Shown in pieces: positions 26,422 through 35,330 of a DNA stretch of 64,000 bases; position 1 is the first letter of the stretch, and each line of letters starts with the position of its first letter. A program made the position numbers and the translations under genes. The DNA comes from Paenibacillus ottowii (GTDB lineage: Bacteria; Bacillota; Bacilli; Paenibacillales; Paenibacillaceae): NCBI RefSeq assembly GCF_006874425.1, contig NZ_VIJZ01000003.1, forward strand, positions 434,001-498,000, in the 5' to 3' direction. Below the pieces are notes generated by a model. It had not been told where the DNA came from, did no database searches, and worked only from the letters and a program-made list of their open reading frames with translations.

Positions 26422-27651
26422 TTATTGTGCATCTGCTTCCCATGCGGCTGCAGGGCCAAAAAATTCGTAGTGGATATCCGATACAGGGATATTCCACTCC
26501 TTCAACAGCCCGTATACGGACTGCATGAATCCCTGAGGACCACAGAAGTAATACTGAGCGTTACGTTCCGGTACCACGGATTGCAGCCAGGCCAGATCCA
26601 GATGTCCTTCCTTATGAAAGGCCTGAGCTAGCCGATCCTGCTCCGTTGGTCTGCTGTAGCACCACCGAACTGCGGCCTGTGCATGTGTAGCGACTAGCTC
26701 TTCCACCTCATTACGCAGAGCATGGTTATCTCCGCTGACTGCTGCGTGGACAAAAGTGACCGGCCGATCCGGAGCAGTCTCTACCAGGGAAGCCAGCATG
26801 CTGACCATCGGGGTGAGCCCGACTCCACCGCTGATCAATACAACAGGTCTGCGATCTGTCCGATCCAGCGTAAAATCACCTGCCGGTGCAGATACTAATA
26901 GTACATCGCCTTCCTGCACGTGCTCATGCAGATACACAGATACTTTGCCCGCTGGACGAGACCCTACAGCATCCTCTCGTTTTACGGATATCCGGTAGTA
27001 AGGTTGTCCTGGTGCACTAGAAAGGCTATATTGACGGATATGGGTATTATGTTCACCCGGAATCTCCATCTTCAAGCTGATATATTGCCCAGGCTCGAAT
27101 GCAGGCAGCACCTGTCCATCCTGCGGCACCAGGTAAAAGGACGTAATTTGGTTGCTTTCCTTAACCTTTTTTTGTACAACAAAGTTCTTAAAGTCTGACC
27201 AACCTCCCTGCTGCTGTTCAGCCTTCTTATACATTTCCGCTTCCACATCTATAAACACACTCGCGATCACACCATAGGCCTCGGCCCATGCGTTGATGAT
27301 CTCATCTGTTGCCGCATCCCCCAGCACATCCTTGATCGCAGCGAGCAGATATTTTCCGACGATCGGATAATGCTCTGGCTTAATTCCCAAACTGCGATGT
27401 TTATGTGCAATCTGACGAACCACTGGAAGGATTTCCTCCAGACGGTCAATGTGCTGTGCAGCCGCATATACAGCATTGGCCAGCGCACCCTGTTGACGTC
27501 CTTGCTTTTGATTAGCGTGATTGAATATATTGAGAAGCTCAGGATGAGCCTCAAACATTAACTGGTAAAACCGCTTGGTAATTGTAGTCCCATGTACCTC
27601 CAAAACAGGTACAGTCGATTTGATCGTTGCAATGGTTTGCTCACTTAGCAT
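26422..27651 (-). CDS. hmp: flavohaemoglobin, nitric oxide dioxygenase
   Basis: 409 aa in the full-length Hmp layout: globin domain (1-140) with distal Tyr29 and proximal haem-ligand His85 (IAHKHRSLGI), FAD domain with RQYSLSSAPGQ, and NAD(P)H domain with GGVGLTPMVSML and YFCGPQGFM. It converts NO to nitrate using O2 and NAD(P)H in the cytosol, protecting against nitrosative stress. A good ribosome site (AGAGGG) precedes the ATG. The promoter region carries an Fnr-type box about 41 bases before the predicted transcription start, so activation under low oxygen is likely. Confidence 0.96.
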   Translation of the reverse strand: MLSEQTIATIKSTVPVLEVHGTTITKRFYQLMFEAHPELLNIFNHANQKQGRQQGALANAVYAAAQHIDRLEEILPVVRQIAHKHRSLGIKPEHYPIVGKYLLAAIKDVLGDAATDEIINAWAEAYGVIASVFIDVEAEMYKKAEQQQGGWSDFKNFVVQKKVKESNQITSFYLVPQDGQVLPAFEPGQYISLKMEIPGEHNTHIRQYSLSSAPGQPYYRISVKREDAVGSRPAGKVSVYLHEHVQEGDVLLVSAPAGDFTLDRTDRRPVVLISGGVGLTPMVSMLASLVETAPDRPVTFVHAAVSGDNHALRNEVEELVATHAQAAVRWCYSRPTEQDRLAQAFHKEGHLDLAWLQSVVPERNAQYYFCGPQGFMQSVYGLLKEWNIPVSDIHYEFFGPAAAWEADAQ

Positions 27652-27735
27652 TGTTGTATCCCTCTTCTCTCCAAAATAATGATGAACAAAAGGTGTTACA
27701 ACATAGCTCCCTTTTGTTAACCCTCAATAAAAGCA

Positions 27736-27778
27736 AGTATACCCACATAAAGTAACCCTTTATGTGATTCCAGTCACT
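27736..27778 (-). promoter_or_regulatory. hmp promoter with Fnr-like box
   Basis: A -10 box TATACT (minus strand, 27736-27741) lacks a good -35. A dyad TGTGA-N6-TCACT at 27763-27778 (plus-strand reading) matches the Fnr/Crp consensus; its centre lies about 41.5 bases upstream of the expected start, the class II activator position. A separate 9-bp inverted repeat CACATAAAG / CTTTATGTG (27744-27766) overlaps it. Confidence 0.7.
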
Positions 27779-27964
27779 TTAAATTTGAAATAATGTGAAC
27801 ATGTCAATGACAAAACGCACAATCATATACATTTTCGGTATAGATAATAGCACATTTACAAGTAAGAAAAGAAGGAAGGCTCCCTTTAAATTATTCGATA
27901 CTATCCCCTCTTTCATTCAGTGCCGAATCCAATTTCTGATTGGAAAGACTTCAATTTATTCCAC

Positions 27965-27992
27965 TTGTAAACGTTTCCAACTAGGATAAAAT
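27965..27992 (+). promoter_or_regulatory. cre box over a promoter for the GH43 gene
   Basis: TTGTAAACGTTTCCA at 27965-27979 fits the cre consensus WTGNAANCGNWNNCW fully. It overlaps a possible promoter TTGTAA (27965-27970), 16-base spacer, TAAAAT (27987-27992). CcpA repression is expected. Confidence 0.72.
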
Positions 27993-28055
27993 CGTAGTTG
28001 AGGTGCCGGACAAGCTGTTCGGGCCATCCTATTTATATGGGAGGCAGATGATATC

Positions 28056-29594
28056 GTGAAGTGGATGTATAGCAAATGGCTAGGCATATGGGTATGCCTT
28101 ATTCTCATGTCTGTGGGTACAGGGCTTCAACCTGATACTGCACAGGCTAGTGCGACAGATGTGACCCAAGCAACCTACGGGGCCGAGGCTAACCAGGCAG
28201 TGAATGTTTTGGACGCTACGCATACTGAACTATCTTTGAGCACAACAGCAAGCACTGCCATTACGAACGGAACGAATTGGAAAGATACCGCAGGCAACCC
28301 GATTCAGGCGAATAGCGGTAATATCCTGAAAGTAGGCTCCACTTATTATTGGTACGGCGAGCATGCCGAAAACTGGAAGTTTGAAAAAGTGAACGTATAT
28401 ACCTCGACCGATTTGAAAAATTGGTCCTTCCGCAGCAGCATTCTCACCAAAAATTCCGCCCCTGAGCTGAATTCAAGCAAGATCGAGCGTCCCAAAGTCA
28501 TTTACAACAAATCCACCGGTAAATATGTATTATGGGCACACTATGAAAATGGCACGGACTACTCACTCGGTCGCGTAGCTGTCGCTACCAGTGATACACC
28601 CGACGGGAATTTTACCTACCAAGGCAGCTTCCGTCCACTGAATTACGAGTCCCGTGATATGACAGTGTTCACAGATACCGACGGTAGCGGCTACCTCATT
28701 ACAGCTTCCCGTAAAAATGGCGGCGCCAACGATACGATGGCGATCTTCAAGCTGACAGCTGATTATACGGGCGTGCAGTCGTTCGTTGGCTGGATTTTTG
28801 AGAATGGTTATCGTGAAGCGCCTGCTGTTGTGAAAAAGAACGACACCTACTACCTGTTCACCTCGCAAGCATCCGGCTGGTATCCCAATCAGGGCGCCTA
28901 TGCAACCGCCAGCTCTATGACTGGGAGCTGGTCTGCTTTGTCGCCCTTCGGTGATCCAGCGGCTTATGGATCGCAAATCCACTCCATTGCCACGATTACA
29001 GGCAGCGCAGGAACCAGCTACATCTATATGGGTGACCGCTGGAACCCGCTCAATCTGAGCGACCACAAATTTATTTGGTTGCCACTGACCTTGAATGATG
29101 CTAATAAAACAGCAACTCTCAATTGGTACAGTAGTTGGGATCTAGATGCCGCCACAGGCAAGGTCATCCTGCCGTCTCTTGTGAATCACGCGCAAGGCAA
29201 AACGGCGACTGCCAGCTCAGCCGCATCCGCTTCTCCAGCTTCACTGGCGAACGATGGCAATCCCCAAACCTCATGGAAAGCTACATCTGCATCCTGGCCT
29301 GCATGGTGGCAGGTCGATTTGGGCAGCACCAAGACGATTAGCGAAGTGGATATTTCATGGTTTATGTACAAAGGATCTGAAGCATATTATAAGTATAAAA
29401 TCGAATATAGCGCGGATGGTGCTAATTATTCCACCATTGACCGCACAAGCAATACCGCATATGGCTTTACCAGTGACAAAGTTAACTTCCAAGCCCGTTA
29501 CGTGCGCATCAATCTTGTAAATGCGGTTTTATTTAACAATCCAAACAACTGGTACACCCCAACGGTCCATGAAGTCAGATTGCTTGGTCATTAA
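28056..29594 (+). CDS. secreted GH43 glycosidase with C-terminal CBM32 (F5/8 type C) module
   Basis: 512 aa. Signal peptide (MYSKWLGIWVCLILMSVGTG, cleavage near AQA-SA). Residues about 80-375 form a five-bladed propeller of GH43 type: GNILKVGSTYYWYGEH, IERPKVIYNKSTGKYVLWAHYENG, REAPAVVKKNDTYYLFTS and MGDRW. This set resembles exo-beta-1,3-galactanase-like GH43 enzymes. Residues about 380-510 are an F5/8 type C carbohydrate-binding module (WWQVDLGSTKTISEVDISW). A galactan or arabinogalactan side-chain substrate fits a plant-associated bacterium, but the linkage is a guess. Start is GTG with GGAGG 11 bases upstream, or an ATG three codons later. Confidence 0.85.
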   Translation: MKWMYSKWLGIWVCLILMSVGTGLQPDTAQASATDVTQATYGAEANQAVNVLDATHTELSLSTTASTAITNGTNWKDTAGNPIQANSGNILKVGSTYYWYGEHAENWKFEKVNVYTSTDLKNWSFRSSILTKNSAPELNSSKIERPKVIYNKSTGKYVLWAHYENGTDYSLGRVAVATSDTPDGNFTYQGSFRPLNYESRDMTVFTDTDGSGYLITASRKNGGANDTMAIFKLTADYTGVQSFVGWIFENGYREAPAVVKKNDTYYLFTSQASGWYPNQGAYATASSMTGSWSALSPFGDPAAYGSQIHSIATITGSAGTSYIYMGDRWNPLNLSDHKFIWLPLTLNDANKTATLNWYSSWDLDAATGKVILPSLVNHAQGKTATASSAASASPASLANDGNPQTSWKATSASWPAWWQVDLGSTKTISEVDISWFMYKGSEAYYKYKIEYSADGANYSTIDRTSNTAYGFTSDKVNFQARYVRINLVNAVLFNNPNNWYTPTVHEVRLLGH

Positions 29595-29611
29595 CTTGCT
29601 TCATTAAAAAA

Positions 29612-29659
29612 GAACAGGCAGGAGAATCCCATATTAGATAGGCTTCTTCTGCCATGTTT
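29612..29659. terminator. terminator between GH43 and gntR genes
   Basis: Long imperfect stem AACAGGCAGGAGAA / TTCTTCTGCCATGTTT between convergent genes. Confidence 0.7.
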
Positions 29660-29688
29660 GCTTTACCACCTGTTTCGTACTCATTCGC

Positions 29689-30399
29689 TCAACGTATCCG
29701 ATTTACTGTGGTAAACACAAATTTATCATACCGATGCCGTGAGAATGAGTATTCAAACGGTATACCCGTATCCAGATAACCTACCTGCTCAATTTCTAAA
29801 ACCGGATCATCCGCACCACAATCCAAATGTTCCCAATCTAGCTCGGTCGACTTGGACGCACGGATGGTACGATGTGAACTGACAATATTAAGGCCCAACT
29901 CCTCCTTAATATGTTTGTACACTGAGCCGTGCAACACCTGCTCGGTAATACCGCTGATCAGCTTGGTAGGCATGTATGTGCGCTCTATCACATACGGCTC
30001 GCCTTCTACAATACGCAGACGGACTACATGATACACAGGAGAATTGGCATCAATAAATAGATGCGCCGCTACCTCTTCAGATGGAAATTGAACGTCAAAG
30101 GCTATGATTTTACTTTTGATTTCTTTCCCGCGCAGTACGTTAGTCAGCCCCAGCATTTCATTCACAACGACATTAACCGGACCATTGTAGACCGATTTGA
30201 CGATAAAGGTTCCGTGTCCTCTTTTACGATTCAACAGCCCTTCCGACACCAACGTATCCAATGCCCTCTTAATCGTCATCCGACTTACCCGGAACTCACT
30301 GGCCAGTGAAATTTCGTCGGGGATCGGATCATCACTGCTATAGGTCTTATCTATAATGCGCTTCTTGACCTCTTGTGCAATCCGTTGGTATTTATTCAT
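29689..30399 (-). CDS. GntR-family regulator with UTRA domain
   Basis: 236 aa. N-terminal winged helix (DEISLASEFRVSRMTIKRALDTL, wing GLLNRKRGHGTFI) and C-terminal UTRA ligand domain (VYHVVRLRIVEGEPYVIERTYMP). UTRA regulators bind phosphosugars. It lies downstream of, and on the same strand as, the cellobiose-type PTS and GH1 genes, separated from them by a terminator and a dyad that may be its operator, so it is the likely local repressor, relieved by a phosphorylated beta-glucoside. AGGTGG site before the ATG. Confidence 0.9.
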   Translation of the reverse strand: MNKYQRIAQEVKKRIIDKTYSSDDPIPDEISLASEFRVSRMTIKRALDTLVSEGLLNRKRGHGTFIVKSVYNGPVNVVVNEMLGLTNVLRGKEIKSKIIAFDVQFPSEEVAAHLFIDANSPVYHVVRLRIVEGEPYVIERTYMPTKLISGITEQVLHGSVYKHIKEELGLNIVSSHRTIRASKSTELDWEHLDCGADDPVLEIEQVGYLDTGIPFEYSFSRHRYDKFVFTTVNRIR

Positions 30400-30503
30400 C
30401 TGTCTACCACCTGTACTAAAATTTGTTTTATGTCAGCATTTTACCAAAAATATCGGTAGCGCTGGTTCTTTTGGTTCTGCAGGCGGGGACATCGAGGTAT
30501 TAT

Positions 30504-30521
30504 GGTATAAGTAAGTATACC
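30504..30521. promoter_or_regulatory. dyad upstream of gntR, possible autoregulatory operator
   Basis: GGTATA-N6-TATACC, with further TATAC half-sites at about 30528 and 30546, about 105-150 bases upstream of the GntR start. No exact copy was seen before the PTS operon, so the assignment is tentative. Confidence 0.45.
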
Positions 30522-30571
30522 GAACAATATACTTTCTCACCAGCAGTATACAGGGTAACTTGGCTTGGTGA

Positions 30572-30600
30572 TAAAAAAAGGTGGTCCAGAGGACCACCCA
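30572..30600 (-). terminator. terminator of the PTS/GH1 operon
   Basis: Minus-strand stem GGTGGTCC / GGACCACC followed by TTTTTTT, immediately after the GH1 stop codon. Confidence 0.92.
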
Positions 30601-30605
30601 CCACC

Positions 30606-32030
30606 TTAGAATCCGTTATTTTCGATCACTTGTTTGAACCAGTGCCCACTCTGTTTAACGGATCTTTTGCCTTCGTTCTGAAGGTCGACAGATACGAAGC
30701 CATAACGATTTTTATAAGCGTTCGTCCAGGACCAGTTGTCCATAAATGTCCATAAGTGATAGCCTTTCACATTGGAGCCTTCTGAGATGGCCCGTTGGAC
30801 CCATTTGAGATGCTCACGGATAAAATCAATGCGATAGTCATCATGGATCATGCCGTTCTCATCCCTGAATTTTTCCTCGCCTTGAACACCCATTCCATTT
30901 TCTGAAATGAAGCATTCAATGTTTCCGTAATTTTCTCTGACATTGGTCAGAATGTCGTAAATGCCCTTCTCATAAATCTCCCAGCCTCGCATCTCATTCA
31001 TCTTACGACCAGGCATGGCGTAATAATCGAAGAATCGTTCCGGCACAAAAGGTGCATCTGGATTCGGCAGACTTTCGCGAGCCTTGACTCTGCGCGGCTG
31101 ATAATAGTTAATCCCCAGCAGGTCCACAGTGCCCTGACGTATAATCTCCCGATCTCCGTCTTCCATGGTTGGAACGAATCCCTCTTGGCGTAACAACTCC
31201 ACGAGCAAAGGATTAAATTCTCCCGTCACAGATGGGTCTAAAAAGGAACGGTTAAAGAACGCATCGCATATTTCAGCAGCCTGCACGTCTGCCGGGTGCT
31301 GACTACGCGGATAAGTTGGCGTGAGGTTCAAAATAATACCAATTTCCCCCTTATAGCCTCCCTCTCTGTATGCCTTAATGGCACTCGCGCTCGATAACAG
31401 GGTATGATATCCCACCTGTACAGCTTTCCCGAAATCCACCTCATTTGGATAGTGAAAATCGTACAGATAGCCGCCTTCCACCGGGACAATCGGCTCGTTA
31501 TGTGTAAACCATTTGGCTACACGATCTCCGAATAGTTCAAAACAAGTGTTAGTGTAATCCACGTAAGCTTCGACCGTCTCCCGGTTTACCCAGCCTCCTT
31601 TTTCCTGTAAAGCCATCGGCAAATCAAAATGATACAGATTCACAAACGGCTCAATCCCTGCCTGATTCAACTCTGCAATGACGTCATTATAGAATTGAAC
31701 CGCCTTCTGGTTCAATTCACCTCTTCCTGCCGGAAACAGGCGTGACCAGGAAATGGAGAACCGGAAGGAGTTATGACCAAGCTCTTTCATGAGTGCAATA
31801 TCTTCTTTGTAACGAGTATAGAAGCGGGATGTATCGCCAGGTCCCACCCCGTCATAAAAACGGTTTGGCTCCTGCTCAAACCAATAATCCCAGATGTTCG
31901 GTCCTTTGCCGTCTCCCTCCACGGTTCCTTCTGTCTGGGTAGCTGAGGCTGATGAGCCCCACCAGAAGTCGGATGGAAAACGGTATTGAATGGCTTGCTG
32001 CTCGATATCTTTCATTTCGGTATGATTCAC
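30606..32030 (-). CDS. 6-phospho-beta-glucosidase, GH1
   Basis: 474-aa GH1 (beta/alpha)8 enzyme. The N-terminus FPSDFWWGSSASATQTEG, the acid/base Glu in WFTHNEP and the nucleophile Glu in CFISENGMG are all present; length is typical. As last gene of a cellobiose-type PTS operon it probably hydrolyses cellobiose-6-phosphate or other phospho-beta-glucosides in the cytosol. The start is GTG with GGAG 8-9 bases upstream. Confidence 0.92.
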   Translation of the reverse strand: MNHTEMKDIEQQAIQYRFPSDFWWGSSASATQTEGTVEGDGKGPNIWDYWFEQEPNRFYDGVGPGDTSRFYTRYKEDIALMKELGHNSFRFSISWSRLFPAGRGELNQKAVQFYNDVIAELNQAGIEPFVNLYHFDLPMALQEKGGWVNRETVEAYVDYTNTCFELFGDRVAKWFTHNEPIVPVEGGYLYDFHYPNEVDFGKAVQVGYHTLLSSASAIKAYREGGYKGEIGIILNLTPTYPRSQHPADVQAAEICDAFFNRSFLDPSVTGEFNPLLVELLRQEGFVPTMEDGDREIIRQGTVDLLGINYYQPRRVKARESLPNPDAPFVPERFFDYYAMPGRKMNEMRGWEIYEKGIYDILTNVRENYGNIECFISENGMGVQGEEKFRDENGMIHDDYRIDFIREHLKWVQRAISEGSNVKGYHLWTFMDNWSWTNAYKNRYGFVSVDLQNEGKRSVKQSGHWFKQVIENNGF

Positions 32031-32088
32031 AGCTCTACTCCTCTCTCTTTTCCAATGAACAAACCGCTAACCCAGCAGCTCATTCACT

Positions 32089-33417
32089 TTACATTCCAAC
32101 AGTTTGATCCTTACCTGCAATGGCTGCTTGGTTAAGCTCCTCTTCCTGCTCTCTACGGACGTTCATCCGATCAATAAATTTCAGGAATGGGAACCAAATG
32201 ACAAAAACGACAGCCATATTAAACAACTGCAGTACGCCTCCCATTAGAGATCCCGTAGCCATCATTCCACTAAAGAACAACGGCATCGTCCAAGGAACCT
32301 GTATTCCGTTAGGCGGCGGTACAAGCCCGGTGGACATCGCGAAGTAAGTAATCAGCGTAACGATCATTGGAGCAATGACCCATGGGACAAAAATAAGCGG
32401 ATTCATCACAACCGGCAAACCGAAAATGACGGGTTCATTGACATTGAATAGACCTGGTCCAATGGCCAACTTACTGACCTGCTTCAATTGCTTGCTCTTT
32501 AGAAAGATCAGAATCGTGAGCACGACTGCCAGTGTCATACCTGTACCACCGATACCTACGGTATAAATATCCACAAACTGCTTGGTGATAATATGCGGCA
32601 GTTCTGCTCCTTTGGAGTACGCTTCGTAGTTTTCAAGTGCCAGCGTATTCCAGATCGGTTCCATGACTGAGTTGATAATAATCTGACCATGAAGCCCAAA
32701 GAACCATAAAAGCTGAACAAAGAAAATAGCAATTAATGTAGGTATAATACCACTGCCCAAATGCACCAGAGGTGCCTGTACAGCATGATAAATCAGATCA
32801 TGCAGGTTATTATGAAGAGTCAGTGTAACTACAATATTAACGATCAAAAATATGCCCAATGTGATACACGCCGGAAGCAAAGCGGCAAACGATTTGGCAA
32901 CAGCTGGCGGAACGCCTGGAGGCATTTTGATAACAATGTTCCGCTGTGTCACTCTTCGGTAAATTTCAGCAGCTATAAAAGCTACGATCATGCCAAGGAA
33001 CATGCCTTTGGCCCCAATCCGATCCAAAGGAATGACACCAGCAATCGTGGCACCGTTTTCTTGTGTCAGCACAAACGGGGTGAGCATCAAGAAGCTGACC
33101 AACGCGATCATGCCGCCGAATATGGGCTCGACCTTATAACTTCGGGATAAATAATAGCCGATCCCAACAACCACGAATAAGGTCATGATGTTCAGGGTGG
33201 CACTCGGCGCAATGTTCAGCAGACTGTTAAAAGTCGCATAATTACCGTCGCCCATCCAACCTTTTAGAAACGGCAGATTGATAATAACGACAATGATGGA
33301 GCCAAAAACTGTTAATGGAAATGACAACATAAATGCATCACGCAGTACAGTAAGATAGCGGTTGTTGTTCAGTTTACCGGCAATAGGTATCAGTATCCGG
33401 CTTAATTTTTCAAACAA
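32089..33417 (-). CDS. PTS system EIIC, cellobiose/lichenan type (CelB/LicC)
   Basis: 442-aa membrane transporter subunit of the lactose/cellobiose PTS family with about 10 helices. Conserved stretches include LRDAFMLSFPLTVFGS near the start, FFGLHGQIIINSVMEP, and the NVNEPVIFGLPVVMNP motif involved in sugar binding. Start is TTG with GGAGG 8 bases upstream. Forms the membrane channel for a beta-glucoside that is phosphorylated by EIIB during uptake. Confidence 0.92.
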   Translation of the reverse strand: MFEKLSRILIPIAGKLNNNRYLTVLRDAFMLSFPLTVFGSIIVVIINLPFLKGWMGDGNYATFNSLLNIAPSATLNIMTLFVVVGIGYYLSRSYKVEPIFGGMIALVSFLMLTPFVLTQENGATIAGVIPLDRIGAKGMFLGMIVAFIAAEIYRRVTQRNIVIKMPPGVPPAVAKSFAALLPACITLGIFLIVNIVVTLTLHNNLHDLIYHAVQAPLVHLGSGIIPTLIAIFFVQLLWFFGLHGQIIINSVMEPIWNTLALENYEAYSKGAELPHIITKQFVDIYTVGIGGTGMTLAVVLTILIFLKSKQLKQVSKLAIGPGLFNVNEPVIFGLPVVMNPLIFVPWVIAPMIVTLITYFAMSTGLVPPPNGIQVPWTMPLFFSGMMATGSLMGGVLQLFNMAVVFVIWFPFLKFIDRMNVRREQEEELNQAAIAGKDQTVGM

Positions 33418-33501
33418 AGCCTATTCCTCCCCGCGAAGTGACTTGCATCCATAGGGTTGCAAGCATTTCATGTCCCAAAATTCACAATTTTACAGGTCCT
33501 G

Positions 33502-33834
33502 CTATAAACTTCTGGATTTGAACAGCTCCAGCAGTTCCTTAACCAGATCCTTCATGGTAACCGTGGACATCAGATGATCCTCGGCATGCATCAGAAGGAG
33601 CGAGAAGGGAGTTTGAGTACCTCCCGCTTCCTTCTTAACCATTTGAAAATGGATATCATGTGCAGCACGTAAATCTTGCTTGGCTTCTTTGAGCAGTTCG
33701 TCCGCGCCTTCTACATTTTCATTTCGGTATTCAGTCAGTGCTTGAATTACTTTACTGCGAGCGCTTCCACTATGAAGAATAAGTTGGAAACTAATTTGCT
33801 CTTCCGTCAATTCAGCTATATTAACTTTATCCAT
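33502..33834 (-). CDS. PTS system EIIA, lactose/cellobiose type
   Basis: 110-aa soluble helical subunit. The phospho-acceptor His is in the LRAAHDIHFQMV helix, and LLMHAEDHLMS is the conserved C-terminal helix. Overlaps the EIIB gene end by 8 bases. Receives phosphate from HPr and passes it to EIIB. Confidence 0.92.
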   Translation of the reverse strand: MDKVNIAELTEEQISFQLILHSGSARSKVIQALTEYRNENVEGADELLKEAKQDLRAAHDIHFQMVKKEAGGTQTPFSLLLMHAEDHLMSTVTMKDLVKELLELFKSRSL

Positions 33835-34144
33835 TTTTGCGTTCCACCAGCTTCATGGCTTGTTCGTAGGCTTTCTTACCGTCAACCATTCCGTAGGCCA
33901 TCATGTCGATCACTTCTACATGAATCCCATATGGAGCTGCTTCCTTTTCCAGTTGTCCTTTAAGAAAACTCATTTGCGGGCCAATCAATACCGCGTCAGC
34001 CTTAGCCATATCCTCTGCCGCCTGATCTTGACCTACTGCCCAAATTTCAGCCTCATCTCCAATGGATTTAGCATATTCCTGCATCTTGGTAACCAGCAAA
34101 CTTGTAGACATACCTGAGCTGCACGCCAGTAAAATTTTCTTCAT
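33827..34144 (-). CDS. PTS system EIIB, lactose/cellobiose type
   Basis: 105-aa subunit starting MKKILLACSSGMSTSLLV; Cys8 is the phosphorylated residue and CSSGMSTS the P-loop. First gene of the operon EIIB-EIIA-EIIC-GH1. GGGGAGG site 7 bases before ATG. Control is by the promoter and cre box just upstream. Confidence 0.93.
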   Translation of the reverse strand: MKKILLACSSGMSTSLLVTKMQEYAKSIGDEAEIWAVGQDQAAEDMAKADAVLIGPQMSFLKGQLEKEAAPYGIHVEVIDMMAYGMVDGKKAYEQAMKLVERKNG

Positions 34145-34186
34145 GATTATTCCTCCCCTTCAAGGTCTTATTGGATATTAAGTAAT

Positions 34187-34234
34187 AGAAAACGTTTACA
34201 GCGTAATTATAAATCCATACTTTTGATTTGTCTA
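34187..34234 (-). promoter_or_regulatory. PTS operon promoter with cre box at the start site
   Basis: Minus-strand TAGACA (34229-34234), 17-base spacer, TATAAT (34206-34211). The cre-like CTGTAAACGTTTTCT (34187-34201) covers the expected start site near 34199, a position where CcpA represses. One consensus position (first W) is not met. The rest of the gap 34235-34461 shows only AT-rich sequence and the next gene's ribosome site. Confidence 0.78.
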
Positions 34235-34461
34235 TACATTTAATTTATATGTATAGGCTTTTTTAAAAAAATGACACTTTTTCTTCTTTTTTTCTTGAAC
34301 ATGAGCGTGATCTGTTATCTTTAATCTCTCAATACTAATCATTTTCACTATGAAGGTTATGCCTGATGATATGTTATGGAATTCTAAAAAATGTTAACAT
34401 GAACTTAACGGTGCGAGAGCCGAGCCCCCCGTACCCAAAAGAATAGCTGAGGTGAGTAGAG

Positions 34462-35175
34462 ATGAGTAGAGATGAGAAGAGTCAAAGTAAAACCAAGCAA
34501 GAGTTGGACCGGATCGTGTTCATCGGTCGCACGTTTGAAGAGTACGTACAAATGTTCAATTTGCACATTTCTGAACTTGTAGGTAAAAAAATTTTGGACT
34601 GTCCTGCAGGCGCATGTTCGTTCACCGCTCTGGGCTGCAAAGCCTCGCTGAACGTCACCGCAAGCGATATCGCCTACGATCACAAGGTTGACGATCTACA
34701 ACGAAAAGGTCAACTGGATATTACCCATGCAATGGAAACACTAGAACGTGCAAAAGATAATTATGTTTGGAGCTATTATGGAGATGTGCAAGAGCTTAGC
34801 GAGCAGCGCCGTCAAGCACTCCAGGATTGCACACAGGATATGAGGAAGCATCCAGAACGCTACGTTTCTGCGATGCTTCCGGAGCTTCCCTTTGGGGATG
34901 AACAGTTTAACATCGTGCTGTCCGCCCATTTTCTGTTTATGTATAGTGATCGACTTGACTATGAGTTTCATAAAAATACGATACACGAGCTACTACGAGT
35001 GGCCTCAGAGGAAGTCCGTATTTTTCCACTGACCGATTTAACGGATACTCGTTACGAACTGCTAGATCGATTGATTCTTGAGCTGGAAGCGGAAGGCTTA
35101 CGAGTGACGGAGGTCAAAGTCCCGTACGAGTTTATGCGTAACGGCAACTCGCTGTTGCGTATCCGAAAGATATAG
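34462..35175 (+). CDS. class I SAM-dependent methyltransferase-like protein
   Basis: 237 aa. ILDCPAGACSFTA is an SAM-binding motif I (with Pro-Ala-Gly in place of the usual Gly-x-Gly), followed by an acidic TASDIAYD end of strand 2 and LPFGDEQFNIVLSAHFLFMYSD for motif post-I/IV. A helical insert lies between about residues 80 and 140. The C-terminus ends with a beta-hairpin (YEFMRNGNSLLRIRK). Substrate unknown. GAGGTGAG upstream; the start area has a short repeat (GAGTAGAGAT). Monocistronic between the PTS operon and the WG-repeat gene. Confidence 0.7.
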   Translation: MSRDEKSQSKTKQELDRIVFIGRTFEEYVQMFNLHISELVGKKILDCPAGACSFTALGCKASLNVTASDIAYDHKVDDLQRKGQLDITHAMETLERAKDNYVWSYYGDVQELSEQRRQALQDCTQDMRKHPERYVSAMLPELPFGDEQFNIVLSAHFLFMYSDRLDYEFHKNTIHELLRVASEEVRIFPLTDLTDTRYELLDRLILELEAEGLRVTEVKVPYEFMRNGNSLLRIRKI

Positions 35176-35330
35176 GACAGCTTTAGAGCTTTCACACTGA
35201 AAATTAGAAAAATTTAGAATACCAAGAAACATTCCTATATTTTTTTCGTCTATATTATGGAAGACCTTACGTATGAGGGCAGAATTTTCGAAAGCCTGAA
35301 GTTAAAATCAACTCACAAAGGAGCTTATGC

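Noticed and set aside
27795..27989. 64-codon frame before the GH43 gene
   Set aside because: Covers the cre box and promoter region; no family resemblance and no ribosome site.
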